In this document: piece after piece, positions 1 through 7,345 of the stretch
How positions within the stretch are numbered: the first letter of the stretch is position 1
Layout: each line of letters opens with the position of its first letter
Source of the DNA: an uncultured Eubacteriales bacterium
Lineage (GTDB): Bacteria > Bacillota > Clostridia > Christensenellales > Aristaeellaceae
Reading direction: 5' to 3'
Length of the DNA: 64,000 bases
Assembly (NCBI GenBank): GCA_902801765.1
Contig: CADCJO010000006.1
Coordinates: 1 to 64,000, forward strand
Notes under the pieces: generated by a model
Told to the model about the DNA's origin: nothing
The model's database searches: none
What the model saw: the letters and a program-made list of their open reading frames with translations, nothing else
Program-made: the position numbers and the translations under genes

Positions 1-63
1 ATAACAGACTGGTCATTGCCGTGAACCTCTCCTGGCTCTTTTATTGTCTGCTCATTTTCCCTC

Positions 64-94
64 TTGACAAATGGGCACTACATAACAGTATTAG
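64..94 (+). promoter_or_regulatory. Possible sigma-A promoter before the pectinesterase fusion
   Basis: A perfect TTGACA hexamer lies at 64-69. The downstream -10 candidate is poor: TATTAG at 89-94 gives a 19-bp spacer, which is longer than usual. It sits about 40 bp before the start codon at 134. No other promoter-like signal is obvious in the first 133 bases, and no gene was recognised there. Confidence 0.3.
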
Positions 95-133
95 AAGTCA
101 CCTGATCGACCTCAAACGAAGGGAGTACAAATC

Positions 134-1843
134 ATGTATATCATCGCCAAAGACGGCAGCGGAGATTTTACGTCCGTCCAGCAGGCCATCGATGCCATCC
201 CGGGCGGAGGGCAAGCGCCGACGATTTTGCTTTTGCGGATGGATGAATACCGGGAGCGCGTGGTGGTTGATAAAGACAATGTGCGCATCATCGGCGAGGC
301 GCGGGATCGAACCGTCATCACCGCCAAGGGCTGCGCCAAGGATTTGGACGCCAACGGAAATGAACGCGGCACGTTCCTGTCGGCCACCTTCATGGTGACC
401 GGTCACAATGTGGAGGTGGAAAACCTGACCATCCGCAACGACGCGGGCGATGGGCGCGACGTGGGTCAGGCTGTGGCGGTCTATGCAGCGGGTGATCGGG
501 GCGTGTGGCGCAACGTGAGGATGATCGCCCACCAGGATACCCTGTTCTGCGGCCCGCTGATGCCCAAGGTGGTCAACTTCATCGCCCCGCGGCAGGGCCG
601 CGCCGAGGTGGTGGAATCGGTGGGTGACTGCACGCCGACCCAAAGCCGCCAGTATTTTGAGGATTGCTATATCCAGGGCGACATCGACTTTATCTTCGGC
701 CCTTACCGCTGCTGGTTCGAGCGCTGCACCCTGTTCATGAACGAACGCGGCGGCTGGTACACCGCCGCCAATACCCCGGAAATCCAGCCTTACGGCCTGG
801 TATTCCACGCCTGCAGGCTCACCGGTGAATGCGGAGAGGGGCAGGCATACCTGGGCCGCCCCTGGCGCAGGTTCAGCCGCACGGTGTTCCTGAACTGCGA
901 AATGGACGAGCATGTTGCCTCCCAAGGCTTCGCTGATTGGGACGACATGCGGGTGGTCACGGAGCGCTATGCTGAATATGGCACGGTCGGCGCTCGGGCT
1001 GATCAATCCACCCGGCACCCCAGTCAAAAACGCATGACGCAGGGAGAAGCCTCGGAATACTCCATCGCCGAAGTCCTGGGGGGATGGGATGGCTGGCAGC
1101 CCGACAGGCGGGTGCCCACCTGGTTTCTCTGCGGTGACAGCACCATGGCAAATTATCCCGGCAATCAATATCCCATGATGGGCTGGGGACAAAAGCTGCA
1201 AGGTCAGCTGAACGCGCTGAATCAGCATATCTTTGTGGAAAACTGCGCCGTCAACGGCCGGAGCAGCAAGAGCTTCATCGCCGAAAAGCGGCTGAACTTT
1301 ATCGAGCTGTGTATGCGCAAGGGCGACAAACTGATCGTCTCCTTCTCCCACAACGACGAAAAGCCCGACTTCGAGCGGAACACCAACCCCCGCATCACCT
1401 TCCCGGAATACCTTTCCATGTATATCGACGCGGCCAGGCGGCAAGGCGCGGAACCGATTCTGGCCACCCCCATCGCCCGGCGTATGTTCAGCGAAAAGGG
1501 CGCCCTGCTGCCCACCCACGGCATATATCCCGACGCTATGCGGAACCTGGCAGACTATCGCGGCGTGCGTCTGATTGACCTGGAAAAGGCCACAATGCAG
1601 CTGGTGCAGGCGGCGGGTGTGGAAAGCTCCAAGCGCATCTATTGCCACGTGCCGGTGGGCAGCATCAACTATCCTGACGGCCTTCAGGACAACAGCCATC
1701 TGCAGGAGGATGGGGCTGTTCAGATTGCCGCGCTCTTCCTGAACCGGTTCCTCCATCCCGATTTGAACGACGTGCATTTTGTATCGGCGGAAAGCCGGGA
1801 TTTTTCCGCCTTGATCGCGCTGGAAGACCACGTGCTGCGCTGA
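134..1843 (+). CDS. Pectinesterase (CE8) fused to SGNH rhamnogalacturonan acetylesterase-like domain
   Basis: This 569-residue enzyme should remove methyl esters and acetyl groups from pectin fragments. The N-terminal half (about 1-300) is a CE8 right-handed beta-helix pectin methylesterase, with the GDIDFIFG block at 182-189 carrying catalytic aspartates and a later YLGRPWR block. The C-terminal part (about 325-550) is an SGNH/GDSL esterase of the rhamnogalacturonan acetylesterase type. Its block I is GDSTMA with nucleophile Ser336, and its terminal DNSH block carries Asp519 and His522. The ATG at 134 follows an AGGGAG ribosome site. There is no signal peptide, so it probably acts in the cytoplasm on imported oligogalacturonides. 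No other pectin gene lies in the window. Both domain calls are firm; the exact substrate is inferred. Confidence 0.9.
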   Translation: MYIIAKDGSGDFTSVQQAIDAIPGGGQAPTILLLRMDEYRERVVVDKDNVRIIGEARDRTVITAKGCAKDLDANGNERGTFLSATFMVTGHNVEVENLTIRNDAGDGRDVGQAVAVYAAGDRGVWRNVRMIAHQDTLFCGPLMPKVVNFIAPRQGRAEVVESVGDCTPTQSRQYFEDCYIQGDIDFIFGPYRCWFERCTLFMNERGGWYTAANTPEIQPYGLVFHACRLTGECGEGQAYLGRPWRRFSRTVFLNCEMDEHVASQGFADWDDMRVVTERYAEYGTVGARADQSTRHPSQKRMTQGEASEYSIAEVLGGWDGWQPDRRVPTWFLCGDSTMANYPGNQYPMMGWGQKLQGQLNALNQHIFVENCAVNGRSSKSFIAEKRLNFIELCMRKGDKLIVSFSHNDEKPDFERNTNPRITFPEYLSMYIDAARRQGAEPILATPIARRMFSEKGALLPTHGIYPDAMRNLADYRGVRLIDLEKATMQLVQAAGVESSKRIYCHVPVGSINYPDGLQDNSHLQEDGAVQIAALFLNRFLHPDLNDVHFVSAESRDFSALIALEDHVLR

Positions 1844-1984
1844 CGGTTTATTTCCCTTCCGTTTAGCTGCGCGCTGATTTGCCGATTATGCTTTTGCTTC
1901 CAAATCTTCCCGCCCGTTCCGATGCGCATAAAAGGCGTTTCCATGGAAAACCTATGGCTGAAAAAGGTCAAGGAGGCGCTGAAA

Positions 1985-2161
1985 TTGCGAGCAACAGGTA
2001 TCGTACGCAGAATAGATGAACTGGGCCGGGTGGTGATCCCCAAGGAAATCCGCAGAACACTGCGTATTCGGGAGGGTGACCCGTCCCTGATGGCATTGAC
2101 GCAGACGGAGCAATTTTGCATTGCTTTGATGAATACCGCCGACCGATTCGGCGCTCCATGA
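1985..2161 (+). pseudogene. spoVT: 5' part of spoVT (AbrB-type DNA-binding domain), interrupted by an inserted element
   Basis: SpoVT is a sporulation transcription factor with an N-terminal swapped-hairpin AbrB domain and a C-terminal GAF domain. The TTG at 1985 is preferred because AAGGAGG at 1970-1976 lies 8 bases before it; an in-frame ATG at 1922 is less likely. The first 33 codons match the SpoVT DNA-binding domain closely (ATGIVRRIDELGRVVIPKEI and onward to REGDP). At 2072-2083 the match stops, and 25 unrelated codons follow to a TGA at 2159-2161. The missing remainder, beginning LEIYTDRDGEVILKK, sits almost 7 kb downstream at 9065-9520. As it stands the gene can only make a truncated DNA-binding domain. 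Removing 2072-9052 gives an intact 184-residue SpoVT. Confidence 0.9.
2072..2083 (+). repeat. Left attachment core (attL) of the spoVT element
   Basis: GAGGGTGACCCG forms the left copy of a 12-bp direct repeat and encodes EGDP of SpoVT. Its inner part, GGGT-G-ACCC, is a quasi-palindrome of the kind expected at a serine recombinase crossover. The flanking bases differ from those of the right copy. Confidence 0.85.
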
Positions 2162-2330
2162 CGCAAAGGAAATCGACTTGATCCTGGAAGGCGACGGCAA
2201 GCTCTGCCCCCCTGGAAATCAAAAAGACCGCCACGCCGGATCAGCGCCTGACCCGAGGCTTCGGTCTGATTGGCACACCGAAATTTCAGGAGGGAAACCG
2301 CAATGAAAAAGCCGCGCCTGCCAAATGGGT
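2150..2330 (+). pseudogene. Decayed C-terminal fragment resembling DUF4143-type AAA ATPases
   Basis: Reading from about 2155 gives DAKEIDLILEGDGKLCP, and after a one-base shift in a run of C residues near 2207 gives LEIKKTATPDQRL. This pattern of (K)EIDLILE, then G.L.P, then EIKK is typical of the PD-(D/E)XK-like C-terminal region of DUF4143 AAA ATPases. No start codon or ATPase domain remains, so it appears to be a relic inside the element. The assignment rests on a short motif. Confidence 0.4.
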
Positions 2331-2385
2331 GCATCCCTTGGGTTTCATAACGCCATCGATATTTATCGCAGAAAGGGACTCATAC

Positions 2386-4248
2386 ATGAGAAACGGAAAC
2401 AGAAGCTTTCCCCAAATCATAAAGCCACTGTTTTGGGGCATATTTGTATCCATCTTTTTATCAATAGATTTTAAGCAAATGCCAAAACTGTCGGCGGGCG
2501 AAAGTACCACGCTGATAGGCGGGCTGCTTAACTGTTTCCAACTTTTCGGAACAGTTTGGATGTTCTTGCCTTTTGCGGTTGCCGGCGTGGTTTACTATGC
2601 CGGAAAACGCCAGGAAAGGAAACCGTTTCAAGACCATATTGGTTTATGTGCTGTCAGCATTGCTTTCGGGATTTTCAATACATTAGGGCAGGAATTGTAT
2701 TATTTCGATCATGTCCTGCTTGATGCTCCCGGATGGCTCCTGATGTGTTTCTATGCTCTCTCCTGCGCTGTGCTGTTTTATTATATGGGCTTGATTTCGC
2801 TTGCTTCTGTTCCACTGCTTCTGTCCACTCCAAATGACGAAAAAACTGTTTCATCCAGAAAAGTGTTCCTGATTTCTTTTGTCGTGATTTTAGCGGGCTG
2901 GCTGCCCTGGATGATTGCGTATTACCCCTTCAGCGCTGATTGGGATGTGTACTATCCGATCAGTGAGTATCTGGGAATCAACGCGCCTACAAACAGCATT
3001 CCCTGGTTCTATTGCTGCACGGTAGGATTCTTTTACGCGCTTGGAAATACGTTGGGAGACAAGAACGTCGGAATCTTCATCTTCGTCTTGCTGCGGGCGC
3101 TGATCATGTCCGCGATTTATGCGAACACCGCGGCGAGGCTGCGCAGCCGCGGCGCAAAACGCGGCGTGGTATGGGGAATCGTGCTCTTTTACGCGATTGT
3201 TCCCGTCTGGGGCGCGTACGCGAAGCATGGGTTCAAGGACACATTGTTCGCTTCTTTGTTCTGCCATTATGTGACGGCGCTGATCGATACCGTGGACCGG
3301 ATGCGCAAAGGCGAAGTGAATTTCAAATCGTTTGCATGCTTTGCCGTCTCGTCATTGCTGATCTGTCTGCACAGGAACAATGGCATCCTGATTGCCGCGC
3401 CCGTCACAGCGCTGCTGATCATTGCCACCCTTATCAATCCCAAATACCGTAAAAACCGACTCCGCGTCTGCGCGGCATTTGCCTCCGGCTTGGTTTTGTA
3501 CGCAGGCTATATGTTCTATATTATCCATGTGGCGCATGTAAGCGCAGAGGCGACCGCGGACATGCTTACGATCCCCATACAGCAGACGGCGCGGACTGTG
3601 CGCGATCACGCGGATGAAATCACGGCTGAGGAACGGGATGTAATCAACAGCGTTCTCGATTATGACACGATGGCGAAAAGCTATGATCCGCTGATTTCAG
3701 ATCCGATAAAAAATACGTCCCATTTCCACGACGGCGGCGTGATGAATTACGCCCGCGTTTGGCTGGGCATGTTTTTCAAATATCCCATTTCCTATTTGGA
3801 AGCAGCGATAGGCCAAAGCTATGGGTACTACGCATTTACGCCGGATCAAGCGCTGCATGCGGGAAACTGGAATTGTGGGATGACCATTTTTAATTGGGTA
3901 AAGGATTCAAGATTCAGTTCGGACTTCACCTGCGATTATGTTGACGCGTTGGAGAATGTCAGGGTGTTTTTGGATGATTGGGCAAAGCTGTGGCATCAGC
4001 TCCCCCTGCTTGGGCTGACGGATATGAAGGCGGTATACACGTGGCTGATTGTACTGGTTGGTCTGGTCATGATTCGCAAAAAACGGCGGCTTGCCTTAAT
4101 ACCGGTTTTCGCCTGCCTGCTGAATATCTTGCTGTGCTGCGCGTCGCCTGTGAATGACTGCTTTCGATACTTTTGCCCAATCGCCGCGGCGGCTCCAGCG
4201 TTGCTGCTGCTGATAGATTCGAGTCCGTGTCCAGATCATCCAGACTGA
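2386..4248 (+). CDS. Large polytopic membrane protein, GT-C/DUF6020-like (element cargo)
   Basis: This 620-residue protein consists largely of hydrophobic segments with a few soluble loops. The ATG at 2386 is chosen over an upstream in-frame ATG at 2329 because GAAAGGG at 2371-2377 precedes it. After several N-terminal helices there is an extracytoplasmic loop, YYPFSADWDVYYP, followed by a helix-rich core; this resembles DUF6020-type membrane proteins with a GT-C-like layout. A hydrophilic stretch at about 400-520 precedes the last helices. A role in building or transferring a surface glycan is a guess based on the fold and on the O-antigen-ligase-like neighbour. Base composition is more AT-rich than the flanking host genes, which fits recent acquisition. 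Confidence 0.6.
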   Translation: MRNGNRSFPQIIKPLFWGIFVSIFLSIDFKQMPKLSAGESTTLIGGLLNCFQLFGTVWMFLPFAVAGVVYYAGKRQERKPFQDHIGLCAVSIAFGIFNTLGQELYYFDHVLLDAPGWLLMCFYALSCAVLFYYMGLISLASVPLLLSTPNDEKTVSSRKVFLISFVVILAGWLPWMIAYYPFSADWDVYYPISEYLGINAPTNSIPWFYCCTVGFFYALGNTLGDKNVGIFIFVLLRALIMSAIYANTAARLRSRGAKRGVVWGIVLFYAIVPVWGAYAKHGFKDTLFASLFCHYVTALIDTVDRMRKGEVNFKSFACFAVSSLLICLHRNNGILIAAPVTALLIIATLINPKYRKNRLRVCAAFASGLVLYAGYMFYIIHVAHVSAEATADMLTIPIQQTARTVRDHADEITAEERDVINSVLDYDTMAKSYDPLISDPIKNTSHFHDGGVMNYARVWLGMFFKYPISYLEAAIGQSYGYYAFTPDQALHAGNWNCGMTIFNWVKDSRFSSDFTCDYVDALENVRVFLDDWAKLWHQLPLLGLTDMKAVYTWLIVLVGLVMIRKKRRLALIPVFACLLNILLCCASPVNDCFRYFCPIAAAAPALLLLIDSSPCPDHPD

Positions 4249-4354
4249 AAGGCAATATGAAAAGAAAACAACGCATCCATCATGCCGCGAGAACGGTTTT
4301 CTTTAATATTTTCAAATCGCCTCGTTACCCTTCACAGCATGACTGTTAATTATA

Positions 4355-6484
4355 TTATATATCCCGATAGGGAGAAAGCGGACTAAAATATATTTGAAAC
4401 GCAGTCAGGAATACATTCGGGTTTTTCTCCAAACGATTGTTTGCTATGGTTTGCCAGGAATAGAAAGCATGGCTCCATCCTGAATAGTTCCCCGCTGAAT
4501 CCAGAATCAGGTACTGTTTCGTGACAGGATTGTAACTGGCGAGCACCAGCAAATGTCCGCCTCCCCCGCTGTTCCCTGCACCAGCAATCGCCACGCAGCC
4601 CTGCTTCAAATAGTCCGTTGCTTCTTCCAATGTCTCCACTCGCGCCAAATAGCTGAAATTATACTGATTCCCATATTCCTCCGCGAATGCCTGATACAGC
4701 GTCATTTTGCTTCCTACATGGACGGCATAGTGTTCATTTTCCCTGGCAAAAGCAGCAACTTCATGAACGTCGATTTTTTCACCCGTCATGTATGTGATCG
4801 CATTGACAATGGCGCAGAGCCCGCAGCCTGAGGTTTTAACTGTATGGCGGCCCTGATGCGTTTCACATTGACTGTCCCCGCACAAATAATATAAGTCTTT
4901 CTCGGGATCGTCAAAATCATCCTGATGGATCACGGAAGCGCTGTAAATGGCGCCGTCATTCATTGGATAGAAAGCAATCACCAACACAGCGATAAAGAAC
5001 AAAAGCTTCATTTTCCCAACTGCGCGCGGAAGAACATCCCTGGCCCATGCAAAGCCTGCCGCGAACAGATGATACAGCCAGTGATTCAGCGCGCGATTTT
5101 CCGCCTCTTGATTGCCAACGGCGCATCCTGCCGCGATACACAGAAAAGATAAGAAAGGGAGATAAGGAAAATACAGGCCTGTCAAGCACTCAGCCAATTC
5201 GCCGATACCAATCACGGCGATCAACGCAAGAAAAGCGCGTTGCCAAAGCGGGGCCTCCTTGTTAACAGAAGTTCTGACGGCATACTTTCCGGCCTTGAAA
5301 ATGGCAGCGCATAAGATAAGCAAACCTGGAACTCCTGTTTCCAGAAGAGTCTGCAAGAAAATATTGTGGCAATGCCCCGCGCTAAATGACAGACATTCTT
5401 GACTGTTTACTGCTTCCATCGGGTTTATGATCGATTTCCCGACAAGCAAATACTTGGGATTGCCGATCAAAAAAGTGAGCGTGGCACGCCAGATATCCGT
5501 TCTTCCGGTCATTAAATCGTCATATAAATAACCCCGATTGGAAAAAACAATCTGTTTCTCCGTATTGCTCATGCCGGATTGAAGAAACGGCCAGTACACG
5601 CTGGACTTTTTCAATTGATGAAAAGCCGGATTGATGATCTGAAGCAAAAGAAGCGAAAAAACAAACGTCGCCGCCATGCCTGCCAGAGAGACAATCCAAA
5701 CGCGTTTTGGACGAAGACCTGTTGATTCCGGTATGCGTTTTTGTTCACGATCCAGTATCACAATTCCAGCCAAAACTGATACTCCTGCGGAAACGCAGAT
5801 TTGCGCGTTTCTGGAATCTGTCAGGGTCAAGGCAATCAGCATCGGAAAAACTGAAAGGCAAAACAGACATTTGAGTCCCTTTTTTTGAACGCATAGCATG
5901 CAGATGAAGGCAATGATAATGGACATGGCCATCAATTGGCCGGATATGGTCGAAAGATAAACGAGCTTCAATCTTGCTTGATCGGCCTCGCCCCATAGCC
6001 TGAAAAAGCCTTTCCCGCTCAAGTTGGGGATGCGTACCTGCATCCATGCGGCGTTCAATCCATACAAGGCACAAATTGTCATGCCGATTGTCCATACCGC
6101 GCCAAAGACGATCAGGAAAGCTTTGATTTTATCTTTTTGCAAAACGGCGCCAAACGAAAAGCAGCCTCCCCAAACCCAGATAAAATAAAGCATCGCTTTG
6201 ACAATCACCTTATATTCCAAAAAACCGTTTCCCTGACGAATCAGCGCACGAAGAAGTATGAGGGAGCTGAAAACCGCCAGCAATTGAAATGTCGCTTTCT
6301 TCCAGTTTTTTGACAGCCAGATTCCCAAAAATCCGGCAACGCATCTGGCTGCCCACACGAAAGGCGACATTCTTTCGCTTTCATCGAAAAAGGCCATTTC
6401 CAAAAGAAATTCCAAAAGCAGAATGCACATCATCGCTGCATATACATAGCGCATTGCATTCTTTATTTTTTCTTTCCTGAACAA
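4355..6484 (-). CDS. O-antigen ligase/polymerase-like membrane protein fused to a C39-type cysteine peptidase domain
   Basis: This is a 709-residue protein read from TTG at 6484, where a GAGGGGG site lies 8 bases upstream; an in-frame ATG at 6526 lacks such a site. Roughly the first 500 residues form many membrane helices with a Wzy/WaaL signature, GRTDIWR followed by HCHNIFLQTLLETG. This family polymerises or ligates polysaccharide outside the membrane. After a final helix, the last 170 residues form a C39_2-like papain-fold domain: SGCGLCAIV with candidate Cys554, GGGGHLLVL with His644, and LILDSAGN with Asp662. All three catalytic positions appear present. This combination is unusual. The gene is AT-richer than the host flanks and is convergent with the preceding membrane protein gene, 106 bp away. 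Confidence 0.75.
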   Translation of the reverse strand: MFRKEKIKNAMRYVYAAMMCILLLEFLLEMAFFDESERMSPFVWAARCVAGFLGIWLSKNWKKATFQLLAVFSSLILLRALIRQGNGFLEYKVIVKAMLYFIWVWGGCFSFGAVLQKDKIKAFLIVFGAVWTIGMTICALYGLNAAWMQVRIPNLSGKGFFRLWGEADQARLKLVYLSTISGQLMAMSIIIAFICMLCVQKKGLKCLFCLSVFPMLIALTLTDSRNAQICVSAGVSVLAGIVILDREQKRIPESTGLRPKRVWIVSLAGMAATFVFSLLLLQIINPAFHQLKKSSVYWPFLQSGMSNTEKQIVFSNRGYLYDDLMTGRTDIWRATLTFLIGNPKYLLVGKSIINPMEAVNSQECLSFSAGHCHNIFLQTLLETGVPGLLILCAAIFKAGKYAVRTSVNKEAPLWQRAFLALIAVIGIGELAECLTGLYFPYLPFLSFLCIAAGCAVGNQEAENRALNHWLYHLFAAGFAWARDVLPRAVGKMKLLFFIAVLVIAFYPMNDGAIYSASVIHQDDFDDPEKDLYYLCGDSQCETHQGRHTVKTSGCGLCAIVNAITYMTGEKIDVHEVAAFARENEHYAVHVGSKMTLYQAFAEEYGNQYNFSYLARVETLEEATDYLKQGCVAIAGAGNSGGGGHLLVLASYNPVTKQYLILDSAGNYSGWSHAFYSWQTIANNRLEKNPNVFLTAFQIYFSPLSPYRDI

Positions 6485-7012
6485 GACGCTGTCCCCCTCT
6501 TGCATTTGTTTTTTACAATACAACAATGTGCTTGAAAAAAGAGAAAACCATCGATGCTGACAAACCTGATTGGCGTCAAAAAAATCGCCTCAATCAAACA
6601 GCCCGGCAAACACCGACGCAATTCGTGATCGAAATCGGGATCATTCCGATAGGAATTGACCCGATTTGTCGGATTGATTATACCATTTTCAACCGTGGAA
6701 AGCAATTCCTGGTTGCGCATCAAAATGGCGAAAGGAGATAAGCCTCCTTTTGCAATAGTACAGTAGCCGAAGCAATGCGCGATCTGCCGATCACCATGCA
6801 AAGGATCGGCGCTTCGGATGAAAGCGGTGGAAAAACGAAATACAATGACCGGCTATTCGATGCGGCCCATGTGGAAAACATAACTGGGAAGAAAGGGAAA
6901 ACTGTATATTTTGTTCATTCGTGAGCTGTCAATTTGGACAGCTCCTTTTGATATTCATTTGGAAAGAATAGGCAACGGATAAACATGAAAAAATGAAGAA
7001 GGGAGGGAAGCT
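6485..7012. other. Gene-poor stretch inside the element with one tiny open frame
   Basis: No recognisable gene lies here. A 49-codon frame at 6775-6924 (+) reads MRDLPITMQRIGASDESGG and continues to FVHS, but it has no good ribosome site and no family I recognise; it may be a relic. A frame at 6526-6741 has no coding character. A hairpin with a T-rich tail lies at 6923-6949. Confidence 0.4.
6923..6949 (+). terminator. Intrinsic terminator-like hairpin
   Basis: GAGCTGTC at 6923-6930 pairs perfectly with GACAGCTC at 6937-6944 around a 6-base loop, followed by CTTTT. It would insulate the small gene and the recombinase from upstream transcription. Confidence 0.65.
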
Positions 7013-7279
7013 ATGAGAATCGAAGTTCTGGAAAATGAAAAGATGGTATGCGTATGGCTGAGCCATGCGGATCAGGAGAATCCAGGGATTCAGAAACAGC
7101 TGAATCCGCTGTATCAGGAATACCGGCAGAAGAAATATTTCGTCGCCGTGTTTTATTCGGGGCAGGAAGATTTGGAACAGCTTACCGGCGATCTGCTGCG
7201 ATATAATCGAAAGAAGCTCGAAGAAAACAGCATCGCCGCGGAAAAGAAGAAAAAGAAACCCTGTGAAATGGCGCTTTGA
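7013..7279 (+). CDS. Small recombinase-associated protein of unknown function
   Basis: This 88-residue acidic protein starts MRIEVLENEKMVCVWLSHAD and ends in a lysine-rich tail. GAAGGGAGG just before the ATG is a strong ribosome site. It has no membrane segment and no recognised catalytic motif; it contains a pattern, VAVFYSGQEDLEQLTGDLL, seen in small proteins commonly placed immediately before large serine recombinases in Firmicutes elements. It ends 66 bp before the recombinase start, and that gap carries a separate promoter. A role as accessory or directionality factor is possible but unsupported. Confidence 0.6.
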   Translation: MRIEVLENEKMVCVWLSHADQENPGIQKQLNPLYQEYRQKKYFVAVFYSGQEDLEQLTGDLLRYNRKKLEENSIAAEKKKKKPCEMAL

Positions 7280-7281
7280 TG

Positions 7282-7310
7282 TTGCTTTCCCTGAAAGTAT
7301 ATGATACAAT
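7282..7310 (+). promoter_or_regulatory. Sigma-A type promoter for the serine recombinase
   Basis: TTGCTT at 7282-7287 and TACAAT at 7305-7310 are separated by exactly 17 bp, with an extended -10 TG at 7302-7303. The recombinase ribosome site AGGAGGAGA follows at 7332-7340. A housekeeping-type promoter would allow expression outside sporulation. Confidence 0.7.
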
Positions 7311-7345
7311 ATTGTCTGTAATAACAAAAGTAGGAGGAGAAGAAA

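Noticed and set aside
98..1831. A 577-codon open frame on the minus strand
   Set aside because: It is the mirror of the pectinesterase fusion; its translation has no family features, whereas the plus strand has complete CE8 and SGNH motifs.
1921..1984. Sigma-F/sigma-G promoter before spoVT
   Set aside because: GCATA at 1926-1930 resembles a forespore -35, but no -10 match with suitable spacing was found.
6526..6741. 71-codon open frame upstream of the recombinase region
   Set aside because: No ribosome site, no recognisable family, and it starts opposite the start of the minus-strand ligase gene; coding potential is not supported.
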